NCBI GenBank assembly: GCA_017590115.1
Contig: JAGGNK010006448.1
Span: 5,625,595-5,689,594, forward strand
Length of the DNA stretch: 64,000 bases
Reading direction: 5' to 3'
Source of the DNA: Montifringilla adamsi
Lineage: Eukaryota > Chordata > Aves > Passeriformes > Passeridae
Below, one piece after another: positions 1 to 13,336 of the stretch. A model generated the notes under the pieces. The model had not been told where the DNA came from and did not search any database. It saw only the letters and a program-made list of their open reading frames with translations. The translations under genes and the position numbers were made by a program. Each line of letters starts with the position of its first letter. The stretch's first letter is position 1.

Positions 1-520
1 CTACAAAAATGCAAAACAAATGAGCAGTTTCTGTAGGAATTAATAGACTCAAACAATCATTTTGACTACATGAAAAATATCCTCATCAGTGTGTTGCTGT
101 CAAGGTCCCCTTTTCTTACCATCTTTATCCCCTGGCACCATAAAAATTGCATAAATAATTTCTACCTCTACCAACACAAATCTTGCTCCATGGAAGTTCA
201 GATTAAGCCGGAAGGGAAGACAACTGTTTCTCTGACCGTCCTTTTCATTTCCACATTATATCCAGTCATTTAAAAATGAAGACTGTCTTTTGGGTACAGG
301 CCTCTGCAGGTTCAGGAGGGGATTACTCAGGGCCAAGTGATTTCATCAGTTGGCTATTTTGTCCTTGAGAAAAAGTGGGCACTGTCTTACCATTAGCTGT
401 CATTAAAAAGTTAATGTGGGAAAGCTTAAAGGATTTCTAAGCTCATTTAGAGATTGAAGTAGATTTTTAACAGGTTTAACTTTAGCCCTCTTTGCCACAA
501 AGATACATTTATGGCTCATA
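1..520. other. AT-rich sequence, no gene seen
   Basis: This leading stretch has only short open frames with no recognisable domain. I see no repeat family, RNA gene or strong simple repeat in it. It ends where LTR-like sequence starts. Confidence 0.5.
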
Positions 521-1092
521 GTACTGGCTTTGGCAAGGGTGGGTAATTTTTCTTCATAGTAGTGTGTATGGGGTGATGCTTTAGATTTGTCACCAAAAGA
601 GTGCTGGTAGTAAGGGGATGTTTTAGTTATTGTTGCACAGTTCTTACCCGAAGTTAAGGACTTCTTTGCTTCCAACTTCACTCCCCCAGTGAGGAGGTGG
701 GGGTTCACAAGAAGGAATGCTGTCAAGCATTTCACTTGAAGGAATCAAACTGATAAAAGAGATATTCCATATCATATGTTGTCCTGCTCAGCAATAAAAG
801 GTTGGAGGAAGAAGAAGGGAGGGGATGTTCCTGACATTTGATTTCCCAAGTAAGCATTGTGCATGCTGAAGCCCTGTTTTTCTGGATGAACACCTGATAA
901 TGGGAGGGAATGAATCAATCCACAACTATTTTGCTTTGTGTGTGTGGCTTTTTCCTTACCTGTTGAACTCTCTCAACCCACAAGTTTTCTCATTTTTACC
1001 CTTCTGATTTTCTCTCCCCCTATCCCACTGTGTGGGGGAGCAAGCAAAAAGCTGGGTCTTGCTTAGCTACCTACTGGGTCTGACCCACAACA
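521..1092 (+). mobile_element. Solo LTR of an avian endogenous retrovirus (main LTR family, copy 1, sense)
   Basis: The block reads in order like an avian ERV LTR, probably ERVL-type. It has a head close to TGTGCTGGTTTTGGC (observed 'tactggctttggc'), then 'cttcatagtag', 'tatggggtgatg', and a TATA-like 'caataaaag' at 792-800. Next come 'gaagaagaagggagggga' and 'tctcaacccacaagttttct', ending in 'acccacaaca'. The same order recurs at 43521 on this strand and inverted at 5183, 18291, 26771 and 46603, which gives internal support. Length of about 570 bp fits a full LTR. No gag, pol or env remnant flanks it, so it is a solo LTR. No clear target duplication remains, and many substitutions point to an old copy. 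The short open frame on the opposite strand (403-735) is a shadow. The family name is from memory; the LTR nature is fairly secure. Confidence 0.75.
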
Positions 1093-4000
1093 CCCATATT
1101 CACACTGATGTTCACCCAGACTCCTAGGTCCTTTCCTTACAAGCTTCTTGGTTATGTTCCCTGGGATATTCTGGTGCTTGAGTCTGTCATTCTTCAAATG
1201 AAGTAGTTCCAGTTGCTGCTTAAAACTAAGTCTCGTACTTTGTCTTAATTAAATTCAGAGGTGGGGTACCATAGGTTACCATGGCAGTAACTCCTCAACT
1301 TCAGTGTTATTTTAACTCATATGCCTCCCTTTTTTTCCCTTTTTTTTTTTTTTTTTTTTTTTACTGAGAATAAGTCTACAGTTGAATTAGAAAAAAATTA
1401 AACAGCCTCATTCTGGACTGCTCAAGGAAAGCTGCAGAAAATATTTTATGAGTTACTATTCTACAAGATAGCTTCTGCAGCCTTATTGGTTCATTAAGAT
1501 GTAAAGAGAAAATCCACCGCTTTGGTTCCCACTAAGCATGTGAATTTATTTATTGTTGCACCTTAAAGATAAAAGCAAAACACAGAATTTGGAGTAGTCC
1601 ATATAACTATGCTTATAATATAAAATGCACTATCCCTATATTTATAGATATATTTTGTCTCATAAAAGCACTGGTAGATTTCTGAGAAAATGTAGTTGCC
1701 ATGGGAAACAAAAAACCAGATTTATTGTGTTTATTTTTGCCAGGGAGTTGCTGGTGCCTGGAGGTGTGCTACTGAGGTAAAAGCAACTCTAAGATACTAT
1801 TTTTTCAAAGGTAGCGTGCCATGTTTTGATCTCAGAATTCATGTGAAGATCCCAACTTTTTCCAGACGTAGCCTAAATGAAAGCAATGGAATAGATAGAT
1901 ATTGACTCTAATTAGGAAATTTTCTGGTGCACCTGAAAACGATGACCAGCGTTACCCTAAGGAAGGGAAAGTAAATGACAAATATCTGGAGGAAAAGCAA
2001 ACAAAATTATTAATCACAAATTATATTGAAAGAATAATAAAAGAAACGAAATTGTGTCATGAAATTAGCATAATTGTATGTCAACGTATCATAATGAGCT
2101 TAAGAAAGACACTTGTTAGGAGTATCACTTAAGAAAATAAGTATTTGAAATCAGTTATTTTATTTGGTTTAGAAACATGTCCTGAAAATAGAGGAAAAAG
2201 TGAAAATCCTGCTGCCATAACTGCAACCTTTAATTTCTTTAAGTTGTTCTGTACGTTTCCATTTTTTTTCCCTGTTTCCAACGTCACTGAGCTTTGCTTT
2301 AGTTTGAATCCGTTCTAATAAAAGAACAATCTAATAAAAGAAGAACACTTCTGTGACAGCTATCAAATCATTCTGTAATACTATGGCACTTTGTTCTTCT
2401 TTTGCTAGAAGAAGCAAAACTCCAGTGGAAATTTTGCAGTTACGGTGTATTTTGTTCCCAGTATTTTCTTTGTCATCAGCTTTAGCCTCCTCAGTGCTTC
2501 CCAGTCTCTCTATAGGAAGAAAGTCCAATGGGGAAATGACAATTAAGGCACATTGAAATATAGAAATAGTTTGTTTGGTGCAGTTTCCATTATTGTGAAA
2601 CAGCTTGCTGCAACTCTTATTAGGAATGCAAGCTTATCTGTCAGAGTATTGAAATGATTTGTGCAAAGTTGGTGCCTCGAAAGACTGCAATAACAGATTG
2701 TCAATTTTGTGTAAGGTAGAATTTCAAATAGTGTCTCAGATGAAAAAGGGTTATGAAGGCTAGTATCAAAGTGAAGCTGACACTTTATTTTTTTCCTCTT
2801 ACATTACTTTCTAATGTACTTTCAAATCAAGGAATGAGAAAATGGTATAAATGGGTACATCAAGGAAGTGAACTCAGTCCTCATTGTTAAAAATTGGTTC
2901 ACATAAAACCCCTGAAGTTTCTCAATTTTCTTTAGAAAGCAATTTCCAAAGAAGAGAAATTTACATAATGAAATGTAACAGATAAACACTGCCAAAAACA
3001 AAGAAATCAATAATTTTGCAGACTGTTTACAGAAACCTCTTTATAGAATCTCACCTTTCTTTTGTCCTTTTGCTCTTTTGTCTTTTCTCTTTTGTCTTAT
3101 TATTTGTTTAATAAAAATATTATCATTAATATCTATCTCATCTAATTGATATTTGAGAAACCTTCAATGCACTTTTTAAAAATGTACAAAATTATGTAAG
3201 ACACTTCATAAATAAAAACATATGAAAAATGCCTATTTCTGAAATCTAAAGCTAGACTGACAACTTGCATCCTAATTCAAATATAGCTGGAATATGGCTG
3301 CCCCTGTCACTGCCCAATTTTTGTGCCTGTAACCCAGGGTTTACCATTGCTTAAATTTGGGTCCAACATTGTTTTGGTGAGATGTTAATTTATTTTTTGG
3401 AATAGACATTAAAGACCAAATTACAGGCACACTCAGACTATACTGAGGTGATTGTACATAAGAAGACTAGTTGAGCTAAATTAGAAATGTGGGTGGAAAA
3501 CAAAGTACTGGAATCCTTTATTAAGAATAACCTTACTCCTTGTACCAAATCCCAAGGGAATTTTCTCCAGTTGCAATTTCCTTTCAGCACAATCTGAATG
3601 TAAAATGACCAAGGGCAAGTGCTTGAGCTTAAAATCAGAATCCAAATAAGCTGGAATTCAGCTGCGTTTCTCCCAGCCCTTTCTTACCCTGCTGCTTCCC
3701 AGCAGCCTGATCCAAGGCCACCATCCTGCACCCTGCCAGCACTGGACAGGAGGATGCACTCAGGTCCCTGATGGAAAGCCTCCAGCTTTGTCCCATCCAA
3801 AACCAAAGGAAGGAGACCCTGCTTGATTTCAGACATCTAACAGTGTAGTTGCAGCATCATATATAAACAAATGCACTAATAGATAAAAAAGAATCTATTA
3901 CTGCTCTTTTGCCTACCTCTCTGCTTAAATAAATTTCATTGCCTAATTGTCTGAAGTGAGATAAATTATTCTTTATATTTCACCAGTCAGAAGTAATTCT

Positions 4001-5182
4001 GTAAATGACTAAACACTTTTAAAGAAGGAGGGGAAAAGCTTAGTATTTTTCTGTATTCTGAAGCCCTGTTCGAAGCTTTTCTTTAATATATGAATTTAAT
4101 ATTACATAATAATATATTACAGGTGAGATGCCTGTAAAGCACAGCATAATACACTTTATATAAAAAGAAAGTACAGAAGAAGGTTCCAGAATACATGCAA
4201 AAAGATGAAGGAGAAACAGCTAGGGAGGACAGCTGAGGTCTACATAATACTGTTCAATTAAAGAAATACATCATACATAGAACTATCACTCAGATCTTTA
4301 CTAAATACCTCACCTTTTCTCAGAAACACCTGGGCTAGAATGAATGAAAAACAGAAAAGAAAAAGGTCTTATAAAAATAATTTAAAGCCAAATTATTTAC
4401 TACATATCAAATATAAACTGTGAAGGGATGTAACAATACCATCTGCAGAAACACCAAGGAAAAAATCTAAAAATAGCAGACATATCTGTCTAAAATTATT
4501 TTAGAGTTTTTGAAAAGAAGTCATCAATTGGAAAATATTTTACTGAAAAATGAAATGAAGATTTGATAATATCTCTTTTGGGATTTTATTATAGGAGTAA
4601 GAGAAGGGAAAGAGAACTTTTCTTTATTTTTAGCATTTTTTTGTTTTATTTTTTCTTCCATAGTAGAGCCATTACCACAAAATTCCTTTTTGCAAACATA
4701 CTCCAGTTCTCATAATCTCTATGAAGATTTGAGTGCACAATTAACCACCAAAAAAACCAGGAAGACTTTGGAAAGCTGTGGAAATCTCAGCTACAAAATG
4801 CTATGTCTGCTGAAATTTTCTGTTGAGTTCTGCAATGGATCAGATCATTTAATAGGCTAAAAATAAACTCAGAGTTGTAATACCTGGAAAGTAATTCAGT
4901 CTCAGAAAATATCTGTTCAAAATAAAATAAAAGAGGTGGGAACATATTCCAGGACACAATATATACTCATCTTGCTGCTGTCTTCTGTCAGAGAAAGATA
5001 AACAACTAGAAGGAGCTTTGGATAAGCAGCAGGCTAATCTTCTGTTCTTCGGGGATTTTTTGGTTGTTTCTTTTTCCCCAAGAGAATAATTGTTCTTCAA
5101 AATCCATTCTGTTTTACTTGTGGATCAGTAGTCAGTGCTAAATTGTGCTCTACCTCTTGCTTAGTCCCTTTTACTCAGAACT
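1093..5182. other. Unique AT-rich sequence, no gene seen
   Basis: No open frame here exceeds about 85 codons and none shows a domain. The stretch contains a T homopolymer (1340-1362) and a GC-higher patch at about 3655-3830 that I cannot classify. The patch is rich in CAGC and CCAGC words and could be an old retrotransposon piece. Nothing else stands out. Confidence 0.5.
1340..1362. repeat. Poly-T tract
   Basis: An uninterrupted run of 23 T follows a shorter T7 run. In the minus-strand sense it is a poly-A tract, but no retroposed gene body is recognisable beside it. Confidence 0.9.
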
Positions 5183-5690
5183 TGTTGCGGTTTAAGCCCC
5201 ATTTGTAACTAAACCCCTCTAAGCCCCTGCCTCTGGCTTACCCCCCGATGGGGTGGAGAAGAGAATTGGGAGAGTAAAAGTATTAAAATTGTTGGCTGAG
5301 ACAAAGAATTTTAATAACAAAAGCTGTGTACACAGGGAAGACAAACGAGGAAATCATTCACCACTTCCCATGGATAGGCAAGTGTTCTGACATTCCCAGG
5401 AAAGCAGGTCTCTATCATGTGAAATAGCTATTTGGGAAGACAAACACCATTATTCCAAACATCCTCTCCCTTTCTCCTTCTTCCCCCCAGATTTGCAGAA
5501 GTCATTGCTGACCATAACACTATATAATCTGAGATATCCCTTTGGTTAGTTACTTGGGGTCAGCTGTCCTAGCTGTGTCTCCTCCCATCTTCTTGTCCTG
5601 CTCCTTATTATTGCCAGTAGAGGAGTGGTCTTTGAAGCATCAGGAATGGCCTTTGTCAGGTGCCAAAGTACTCAATGCCACTATACTAAG
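5183..5690 (-). mobile_element. LTR of the main avian ERV family (copy 2, antisense, truncated)
   Basis: The plus strand begins 'tgttgcggtttaagcccc', the inverse of the family's 3' end, and continues through 'gatggggtggagaagagaat', 'taaaagtattaaaattgttg' and 'cacttcccatggataggca'. It then carries 'aggaaagcaggtctctatca', 'tttgggaagacaaacacca' and 'atatccctttggttagtt'. These words occur in the same order in the copy at 46603. The match fades near 5690, before the family's 5' end, so about the first 100 bp of the LTR (minus-strand sense) are missing. No internal retroviral sequence flanks it. Confidence 0.8.
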
Positions 5691-8600
5691 CTAAGGTCAT
5701 TCTGATTTCTCACTTTTAAATGTAGATCTGGAAGCTAGAAAGAGAAATTGCTTCTGTAGTCGTGGCTACATAAGGTACTCTGGGCCTTTTATAGATCCAC
5801 AGCAAAACTAAAGTAAGAAAATGGCATTGAATGGTGTTGAACTTCTCATGCCAGATTACAGGATAGCAGAAGGGGTGAAGTGACAAAAGTAGTACCGGAA
5901 ATCAGAGTAAAGCTATCCTCATGTTCTTCCTGCCAAACATACGTGCAGAAATGTAATGAACATTAGACAGCAAACAATAAAACATTAAATCTTCAAAATA
6001 TCTCCTTTCTACCTTTGATGGAAATTTTCTGTGACTAAAAATGTGTTTAATTTTTCCATGTCTTTTTCTCTCATTGGATACAGAATATAGAGAATGCCTC
6101 TACCTGTAAACTTTGTCTTGCCTTGACAATGATCTTCAGACTTTCTATACCTATGTCTGCAGCTTTGCTCCTTTTATAAGAAAAGTTTTAGGCTAATGTA
6201 TTTTACTATGATACTTTAAAGAGTACATTATATTGCACTTAGGGAAAATTCTCAAAGAAGAAAAATACTTCCAACTCCAAATATAGAAATAAACATTAAT
6301 CACAATTCCTCCACCGATATTATTGTATTAACTGCATTAGAAAAGTCAGAAAACTGTTTTCCTGCGATTAGGTTTTCTGGTGTTTGTGCTACAGTTGTTC
6401 TTAAACATTCCTCTATATTTTATTAACAAGAAATTTGAACTGGCGTCTTCACAAGATCAGATTGAGATCAATTTAAATCAGGAAAAGAATAACGAAGACG
6501 TTAGTGATATATGGATTATGTCTTCACTCATTATTAGTTGTTTTAGATATAAACCCAAAATATTCTTTTGGCTTGCAGCATATGGTCTAGATTTTACTAG
6601 GATCAAAAAATTATAACATAAAAAAAAAAAAATTAAAGAAATTCCCAAACTATAGTAGCGCTACACCTGGACAAAAATACAAAATCACTCATTGTTGGAA
6701 ATTATAATTTATTATATATTGAGCATTTTATACTTATCCTACTTAATGAAACCATTTTTATGTATTATGATCATTTGTGGGTCTAGATCCTGGCACAATT
6801 TTTGCCGTCTTTTTGAGAAAAAGCAAAACCAAATACTTTTAAGTTAAAGCAGGAAAACATGATGTGTTTTTAAGATATTATAAGCAAAAGAAAGGTTACC
6901 TTAAAAATATGTGAATATTTTAAAAACCTGGAGATGGTCTCTGAAACTGCAGTATCTTCTGAAGTAAGAATATCTCAAAGTCATTATGTATCTCTAAAGT
7001 ATGATTGTGCAGCTGGAGTAATGAACCAATTTGTGTTTCTAAATGAATAAAAATAATATAAACGAAATTTTAGAGACTAAACAGGATTCTGATATAAATA
7101 GATTCAATTAGCTTTAATTAAGCTTCTCCACCACCGAGAGAGAATTACTATGTTCCACTTGAATACTTATGCTTAACCAGATTCAAATGCTGAGATTAAA
7201 TGGACTCAAGTATAATACAGTATAATAAAGTTAAGTAAAAACAGTGAAAGAACAAAACAACAAAAACACCACAAAGAAAAGCAGTATTTTGTCCTTGAAG
7301 TATAGAAAACATTTAGTGATGAAGTAATTAAGAGCACAAAAGACCTCGGTTCAGTCTGCAGATATTTCTATTATTAAAAAAAAAAAGAAAAAAAGGAAGA
7401 GAAAAAAAGTTATTTCTCTAACAACAAAACAACATGGAGGCTTTGCATGGAAAACATTGCTTCAACAAATTGTAGATATGCTGGGTTCTTTTTCCCTAAT
7501 TTATTTTAAGAGAAAACTGAATGGAAATTTAAAATGAGGGACATCAACCTTCATGTTTCAGGTTTTGCTTTGATGGATATTTTTATACCATAAGATATTA
7601 TTTCCAATGTGCTTCTCTGTTGAACATTTGCCAGCATCCATTTATTTTTCTAATTTTTTTTTTATTTTTAAATAAGATTCTGCAATACCTAATGTGACAA
7701 AGACTTTTGAACTGCCAGTAACTAAAGTCAGGACAGCAAACTCCTATTTTGGACACCTTTTCAGACTAGACAATGTACTTAAATGTGAATTTGGAATGCA
7801 GGTAGTATATTGTTTTTTTCCTGTTCCTCCTCCCCCATATTCCAACAAAAAATATTCTCACAGCTCTCACAGACCTTCTTTCCCTCCATTATTTATGCTG
7901 CAAAGTCAGAATCAAGAAGTCGATATGGGATTTATAAAGGTTTGTTAGTGTGAACACTTGTAATGACAGAAATAGATTGTAAGCCTAATGTCAAGTACAG
8001 AATAAACCTTTAAATAAGAAAGAGGTGAAAATAAACAAATAATGTGGTGATACTTGGAGTTTTTGTCTTTGTGAGCTTTTAAATTTCTCCCTGTACTGAG
8101 AAATATGGTAAAATACCAATGTGTGCACTCATGAAAATCCACATTCACAAAGTGCTTCAAAAATCTTTAGTCAGTGAATCTAGGACTAAACAATTTGCTG
8201 TCCCTTAATCATTGCTAATAACATGTTGATATATTAAAAACAAAACAAACAAAACACCATAAAACCCCAAGCAAATTTCAGATCATCTTCAGCACAACCT
8301 TAACATTCTGTCAGTGTCATCGTGTTTCCTGAACTCTTTTCCTGCTTCAGAAAGGATCCTTCCAGCATAACTGGAAAACAATAGAGTGAAATGTTATTAA
8401 AATATGGAAGTCAATGATTCTTGGAAGAGCTTCTGTTTATCAGTATTAAAGCACCACTAATCCAAAAGACAAATGTACTCAGTGTGTGTTAGCCAGATAA
8501 GAATTTTGTATAATTAGTGCTTTTAGGATTAACACAGGAGGCCTAGAGGTATGCTATACACACATATGTGCACAAGCTTCCTAAGCAAGCAAACAGAAAT

Positions 8601-9101
8601 CAGCCTGAATCTATAAAGAGAGAGTACAAAAAGGCAGTAAAATGAAAGAAAGATTAGGGAAGAAGATTTAGGAAGATTTAACTTACTGTAATTAAGGCAA
8701 TTTAAAACAGCTTTCGATTTTGTAATTAACAATATATACATTTACAGGTTAAGAACAAAAAGGTCATTGTACATCCAACACTGTTCATCTTAATACTTGG
8801 AACCTATACGCATACTTCACATTCAACCTTGGTTCTTAACAGATACAGAAATAGGAAGACTTCAAGATAAGTCACTAATAATTAGATCCAACTTTATTGG
8901 CATGATTATGTTGGACACGAATTGCTATATTTTTCTTCATTAAGTATGATAAAATATTTATGTCTTTTCAGGATATCTTTGTAGGTTGCCTGAAACATGT
9001 TTGGCAAGACTCATTTACCAGTGCTTTTAATTTTATCATTTTCTCAGTTACCTTAATTCTTTTGAAAATCAAGAGAATGTGTTAAAAGCAGGACTTTGAT
9101 G
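5691..9101. other. Unique AT-rich sequence, no gene seen
   Basis: Open frames are all short and featureless. The stretch includes an A/G-rich run at about 7376-7410 and an A/C-rich tract at 8236-8272. I recognise no transposon, RNA gene or exon. Confidence 0.5.
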
Positions 9102-9229
9102 ATTTTGTTTTGTTTTGTTTGTTTGTTGGGTTGGTTGGCAATTTTTTATTTGTTTTGAGGTTGGTGGGTTTTTTTTGTTTTGTTTTGGTTTTCGGGGGGG
9201 AGGTTTGTAGTTGTTGTTTGGTTGGTTTT
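9102..9229. repeat. G/T-rich low-complexity tract
   Basis: About 130 bp are almost entirely G and T on this strand: TTTTG and TTTG units, 'ttgggttggttgg', then G7 in 'ttcggggggga'. It belongs to a set of similar tracts in this window (10712, 14856, 25172, 34949, 36425 and 44701). The A/C equivalents lie at 8236, 24126, 27777, 35519, 40777 and 47081. Confidence 0.85.
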
Positions 9230-9894
9230 ATCAGTAGAAGGGCTTATCTTTAGCTTTCTGAGCATTTAGAAGATATTTTTGGGGTTATTCTAAACTTTCT
9301 CTGCGTTAATGAAATCAATAAAACTACTTTATCCATTTAGTTCTGTTTTGACTAAGAAAACTGAAATTATAACTTTATTTCTTTTAATTCAAGGACTATA
9401 AATATATGTGATCTTCTGTTAATGTATACCTGTGTATTTGGCTTTCAGTGGATTAATACAGATATTTTTAAAGTTGTATAATGTTCTGTTCTTTGGAAAT
9501 AATGCTTTAATAGCCACTTTTATGCTAGTGCCAACAGGTCTGAAGGCTCATTTTGCACCCACTTAATGGTAAAAAAATTCAGAATTTATTTTACTTTATG
9601 TATTTTTTAATGAGAAAGCATTTATCCATACAATATTTAAGTAAGACAATAGGATGCTGCCTGCAAGCAAATATTTATTCCCAGCATTTATTTGAAACTG
9701 TCTGGTTAAGCAAGTAAAACTATTTCTTATATTCTGCTTTATCTTCTTGTGAAAAAAAAAAATTCTCCATCTAATTTTCTCTGAAGGTTTGGAGTTCTGA
9801 TAACAGGTGCATTTAATTATTTGTATTTCACCTTTCTGCAATTCAAGAAGCTTCACTTTTGGAATTGTCTTTGTTACAGATGATTACAGCTTTT

Positions 9895-10290
9895 GACATG
9901 AACATTAGTGCTCGAGCTGCAGACAGCACTTTTTAATAATGTTCCTTCAGCAGCAGTGGTGCACAGACTATCTCCTGCTGCCATGGGGACAGCTGTGGCA
10001 CCGAGGTACCAGAGACAGTTCAAGGTTCTCAGTGGTTTTAACACCTTCCCCCACAACACACAGCAAACGTCTCATCTGTTGTGACATTGTGACATCCAGC
10101 TGTGCCAGGACAGTCGTGTTCTCACACATCTATCCTTGTGGGCATCTTCCAAGGCAAGGACACTCATTTTGGCTGATACTTCTCCCAAGAACAGGTCTAT
10201 GTTGACCACAGCCCTAATCATGGTGCTGAGCAAAGCTGATTTTGGCAGAAGTCCAATGACAAAGACATGGTCCTAGAACTTCTAGTATTC
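9895..10290 (-). mobile_element. Unclassified GC-higher block, possibly an old LTR in antisense
   Basis: This block is clearly richer in G and C than its surroundings. On the minus strand it carries 'tgtgttgtgggggaaggtg', an ATTAAA polyadenylation-type word (plus-strand position about 9930) and then a short downstream part. Those are features expected of an LTR. I do not recognise the family, cannot find paired TG...CA ends with a target duplication, and see no second copy here. Short open frames on both strands (9874-10059 and 9939-10205) have no recognisable domain. An old exon or processed transcript is an alternative. Confidence 0.3.
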
Positions 10291-10711
10291 TGACTTCATT
10301 CATGCTTGCTGCCAGCATTTCTGAGTCCTTGACTGAGTTTTCTCTCAGGTTGGCTTTGTTATGTCAGACTATGATGCTACTCTCTTTATTTGAGATCTAC
10401 ACGGAAAAAAAGCATCAAATTATTTTGATGATTTTGTCCAGATTGTTTGGCCTTCCTTTTAGCCTTCTTCCATCTACTTTTGTCTCTCCTTTTTTTTTTT
10501 TTTTTCTCCCATCTGTCCTATAAACATTTGAATACTTTAGTGTCTAAACAGATAGAATTAACCAATTGGTAATTCTGTGAAACTGTGTAAGATATTAATT
10601 ATTACCTTTTTTAAAATTATAAATAATGGATTATCCTGTATTAAAAGAGCACCCTCAAAAAATTTCTATATCTCTATGTAGACCATTAGAAACCACCTAA
10701 AACCAAACTTC

Positions 10712-10796
10712 TTTCCTCTTTTGTTGTTTTTTTTTTTTTTTGTTGTTGTTTTTTTGTTTTTTGTTTTTTTTTGGTTTTTTTTTTCTGTTTTGTTAC
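10712..10796. repeat. T/G-rich low-complexity tract
   Basis: T runs are broken by single G residues (units such as TTG, TTTTTTG and GG), with no A in about 80 bp. It closely resembles the other G/T tracts of the window. The phenylalanine- and valine-rich open frame starting at 10721 is a product of this composition. Confidence 0.9.
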
Positions 10797-10799
10797 CTT

Positions 10800-13336
10800 T
10801 ACTTCAGTGGAGTTACTTAGCAGTCTTTGAAGGAGAGTGTAAGAGTCGGTTTGTGCATCAGCAATGCAAGCATCAAAGACATCTGAGGAGATTAAATCTG
10901 TTTTTTGTTGGCATTCAATTCTGCTCGGTGTAATGCTTACATACGATTTTCTGCCACAGTTATATCTGCCACTGTCTCTACCATAACAATTTTTAAATTA
11001 AACAGAGATAAAATAAGCATTTGTGTTAACTTACCTTTAAGTATAATTTCCCTAATACTGCATCCACTGTTAAAACTTATATCAATGAGTTTATAGATTT
11101 GCTTATGCTCTGACTAAAACTGGCTATTTTTCAAAAGACAAAATATGTTATGGAAGACATTACTTACCTAATTTTATTCTTCCCTGTACAGTCTACTAGA
11201 TGGTTCAGAAGGTCCAATGGAGAGCAATGATCACCATTGCAATACCAACATACAGGTTCTTTATACATCATTTGATGATCCAGTTAAGTCTTCTTCTAAT
11301 TATTTTTCGCTTGCATAATAGAAAAGAAAGGAGTAAAATATCTTCTTTTTAGTACTTAAATGGATTTATGATTGGAAAATAAAAAAAATCCAGGACAAGC
11401 TGGAGAATCTCTCCACTCAATTTATTAATCATGGCTGAGGTGACAGGACTGTGTGTCTCTCTATCAAGTTGCCATTTCCATTTTCTAACTGACATGCTGT
11501 GCTGTCAGCAGCATTTGAGACTCTCATTTCTCTGTTGCCTTTCTATCTCAATATTTAGTTGAAATCCTAAAAAAGGTAACACAGACCTCACAATATATGT
11601 TTTTTTTTAAAAATTCTGCCTCTATTCAAATGCAAATACAATAAAAAAAAGCTCGTCCCTCTGAGAAAAACCAATTTCTGCACTGCAAAGATGCCTTAAC
11701 AATGAAGTTATTTAAGAAGTGCTAGCAGTTCTCTAAAGGGACTGATTTAAGCATGAAATGACAAAAGGACTGAAGAGCTATAAAAGAGAAAAAGATAAGC
11801 CATTTATTTTCTTCAAACTGTTTTACTAGTTCACTGAAGTGAGTGATGAAGAAAAAAAAAACCCAGCAGCTTGAAGAAAGATGAAAATGACCAAAGGCAA
11901 GATCCAGCAATCTTGCCATCTTGGTGAAGAGATTTCTAAACTAGGAAGAAAAAAGAATAGAGATTACAAGCCACAGTCAAGTGTGGAAATGGTGGACACA
12001 CATGGAAAACCAAAGACTTATGGCAACAGGAGCAAAAGGGACCTCAGAAACAGAGCAGAATAATGCTTTGGCAAAGCATATGAAAATGTGCCCAGCCTTG
12101 GAAACAAGTGGTAGGAACCAGAATGCCACACGTTGCTTCATAACTGCAATGTTGTTGGATGAATTAAGACTTAGTGGAAATGGAGTGGTGTAGTGAGCAA
12201 ATAAAGGTTGTTAGGAATGACAGGAAGGGAAGGTGGTGGAGAGGGTTTTGTTGTCAGTGCGAAGGAACCTCTTGTCTGTAGGAAGCTCCCATATGGGATG
12301 GGACAAGAGACTGACTGAATATCTGAATGTCAGGATCAGAGACAAGGACATTTTTCAGCAGGAGTGTGCTAGAGTATACCCAAACATGATCAAAAAATGA
12401 ACAGTGGCTGGGCATGAAATTGTTAAGTATAGGTGATGTTTCACTTTCTGTTACACCAACCACACACATCATTAGCACTCAAAGCTTCATTCACAAATAG
12501 AAAATTAATTAAGAAAACCACAAGCAATTAATAAAAGCAAACCTTCCTGTCTTCTGATTAAGGATACTATCTGTGTTACATAAGGATATTGTTCTAGATG
12601 GTTTGGAATCCCTGCCTGTCTGTTTATTTATAGAGCCAACAGTTCCGTATATCTATGGGGTGGTGTCATCACTCTACTGATTAGTTCCATCTCCCAGGAA
12701 ATAATTTAGTGTTTATGATAAGCATATCAATCAAGATTTTTCTTAAAGATTAGGTTGTCAGAATCTATTAGATAGTAGAATATTTTCTTCCAAAACTTGA
12801 GGAAATAACTAAGAAGAGTGGTCAAGAGCACATTAAAAACTGAAAATACTAATTTTCTCAAGTAGTATTTAGACTAAAATCTTTGGCCTAAATGTTGCCT
12901 CTAATAAAATCAACATTTCTATTTTTAATCGTATTAGTGATAAGGTATTATTATGTGGTAAAACAGAAAATATTTACATGTAAAAATGAAAAGTTATCAT
13001 GATATATCTTCTTTGCAAAACCAGACAGTGACTGAGAGTACAAATTCTTTGTAATTACAAATCTAGTAAAGTTACTGGACAGAACAGCACAATCTCATTA
13101 AGGCTGTAGGTAATGGTAATACATTTTCCATTCTTCAAGGATGTGAAAAAATCAGGAATGGATAAAAATACTTCAGTGATTTCTATTCTGTACTTGCTAA
13201 ATGGTAACACTATAAGATTATTTACCACAATTAGAAGAAAAGAAGGTTGACAAAGCACATAGAGACCAAAGCATAAGTTTTTAAATAAAGAAAAGGAATG
13301 AGAGCTGACTACTCTTCAACACAACACACAGTACAG
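10800..13336. other. Mostly unique sequence with an unclassified 11880-12480 block
   Basis: The stretch holds only short open frames. From about 11880 to 12480 the sequence is less AT-rich and less simple than its flanks, with purine-rich words such as 'gacaggaagggaaggtggtg'. This suggests an old retrotransposed or transcribed unit. I cannot assign it to a family and see no domain in any frame. Confidence 0.4.
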
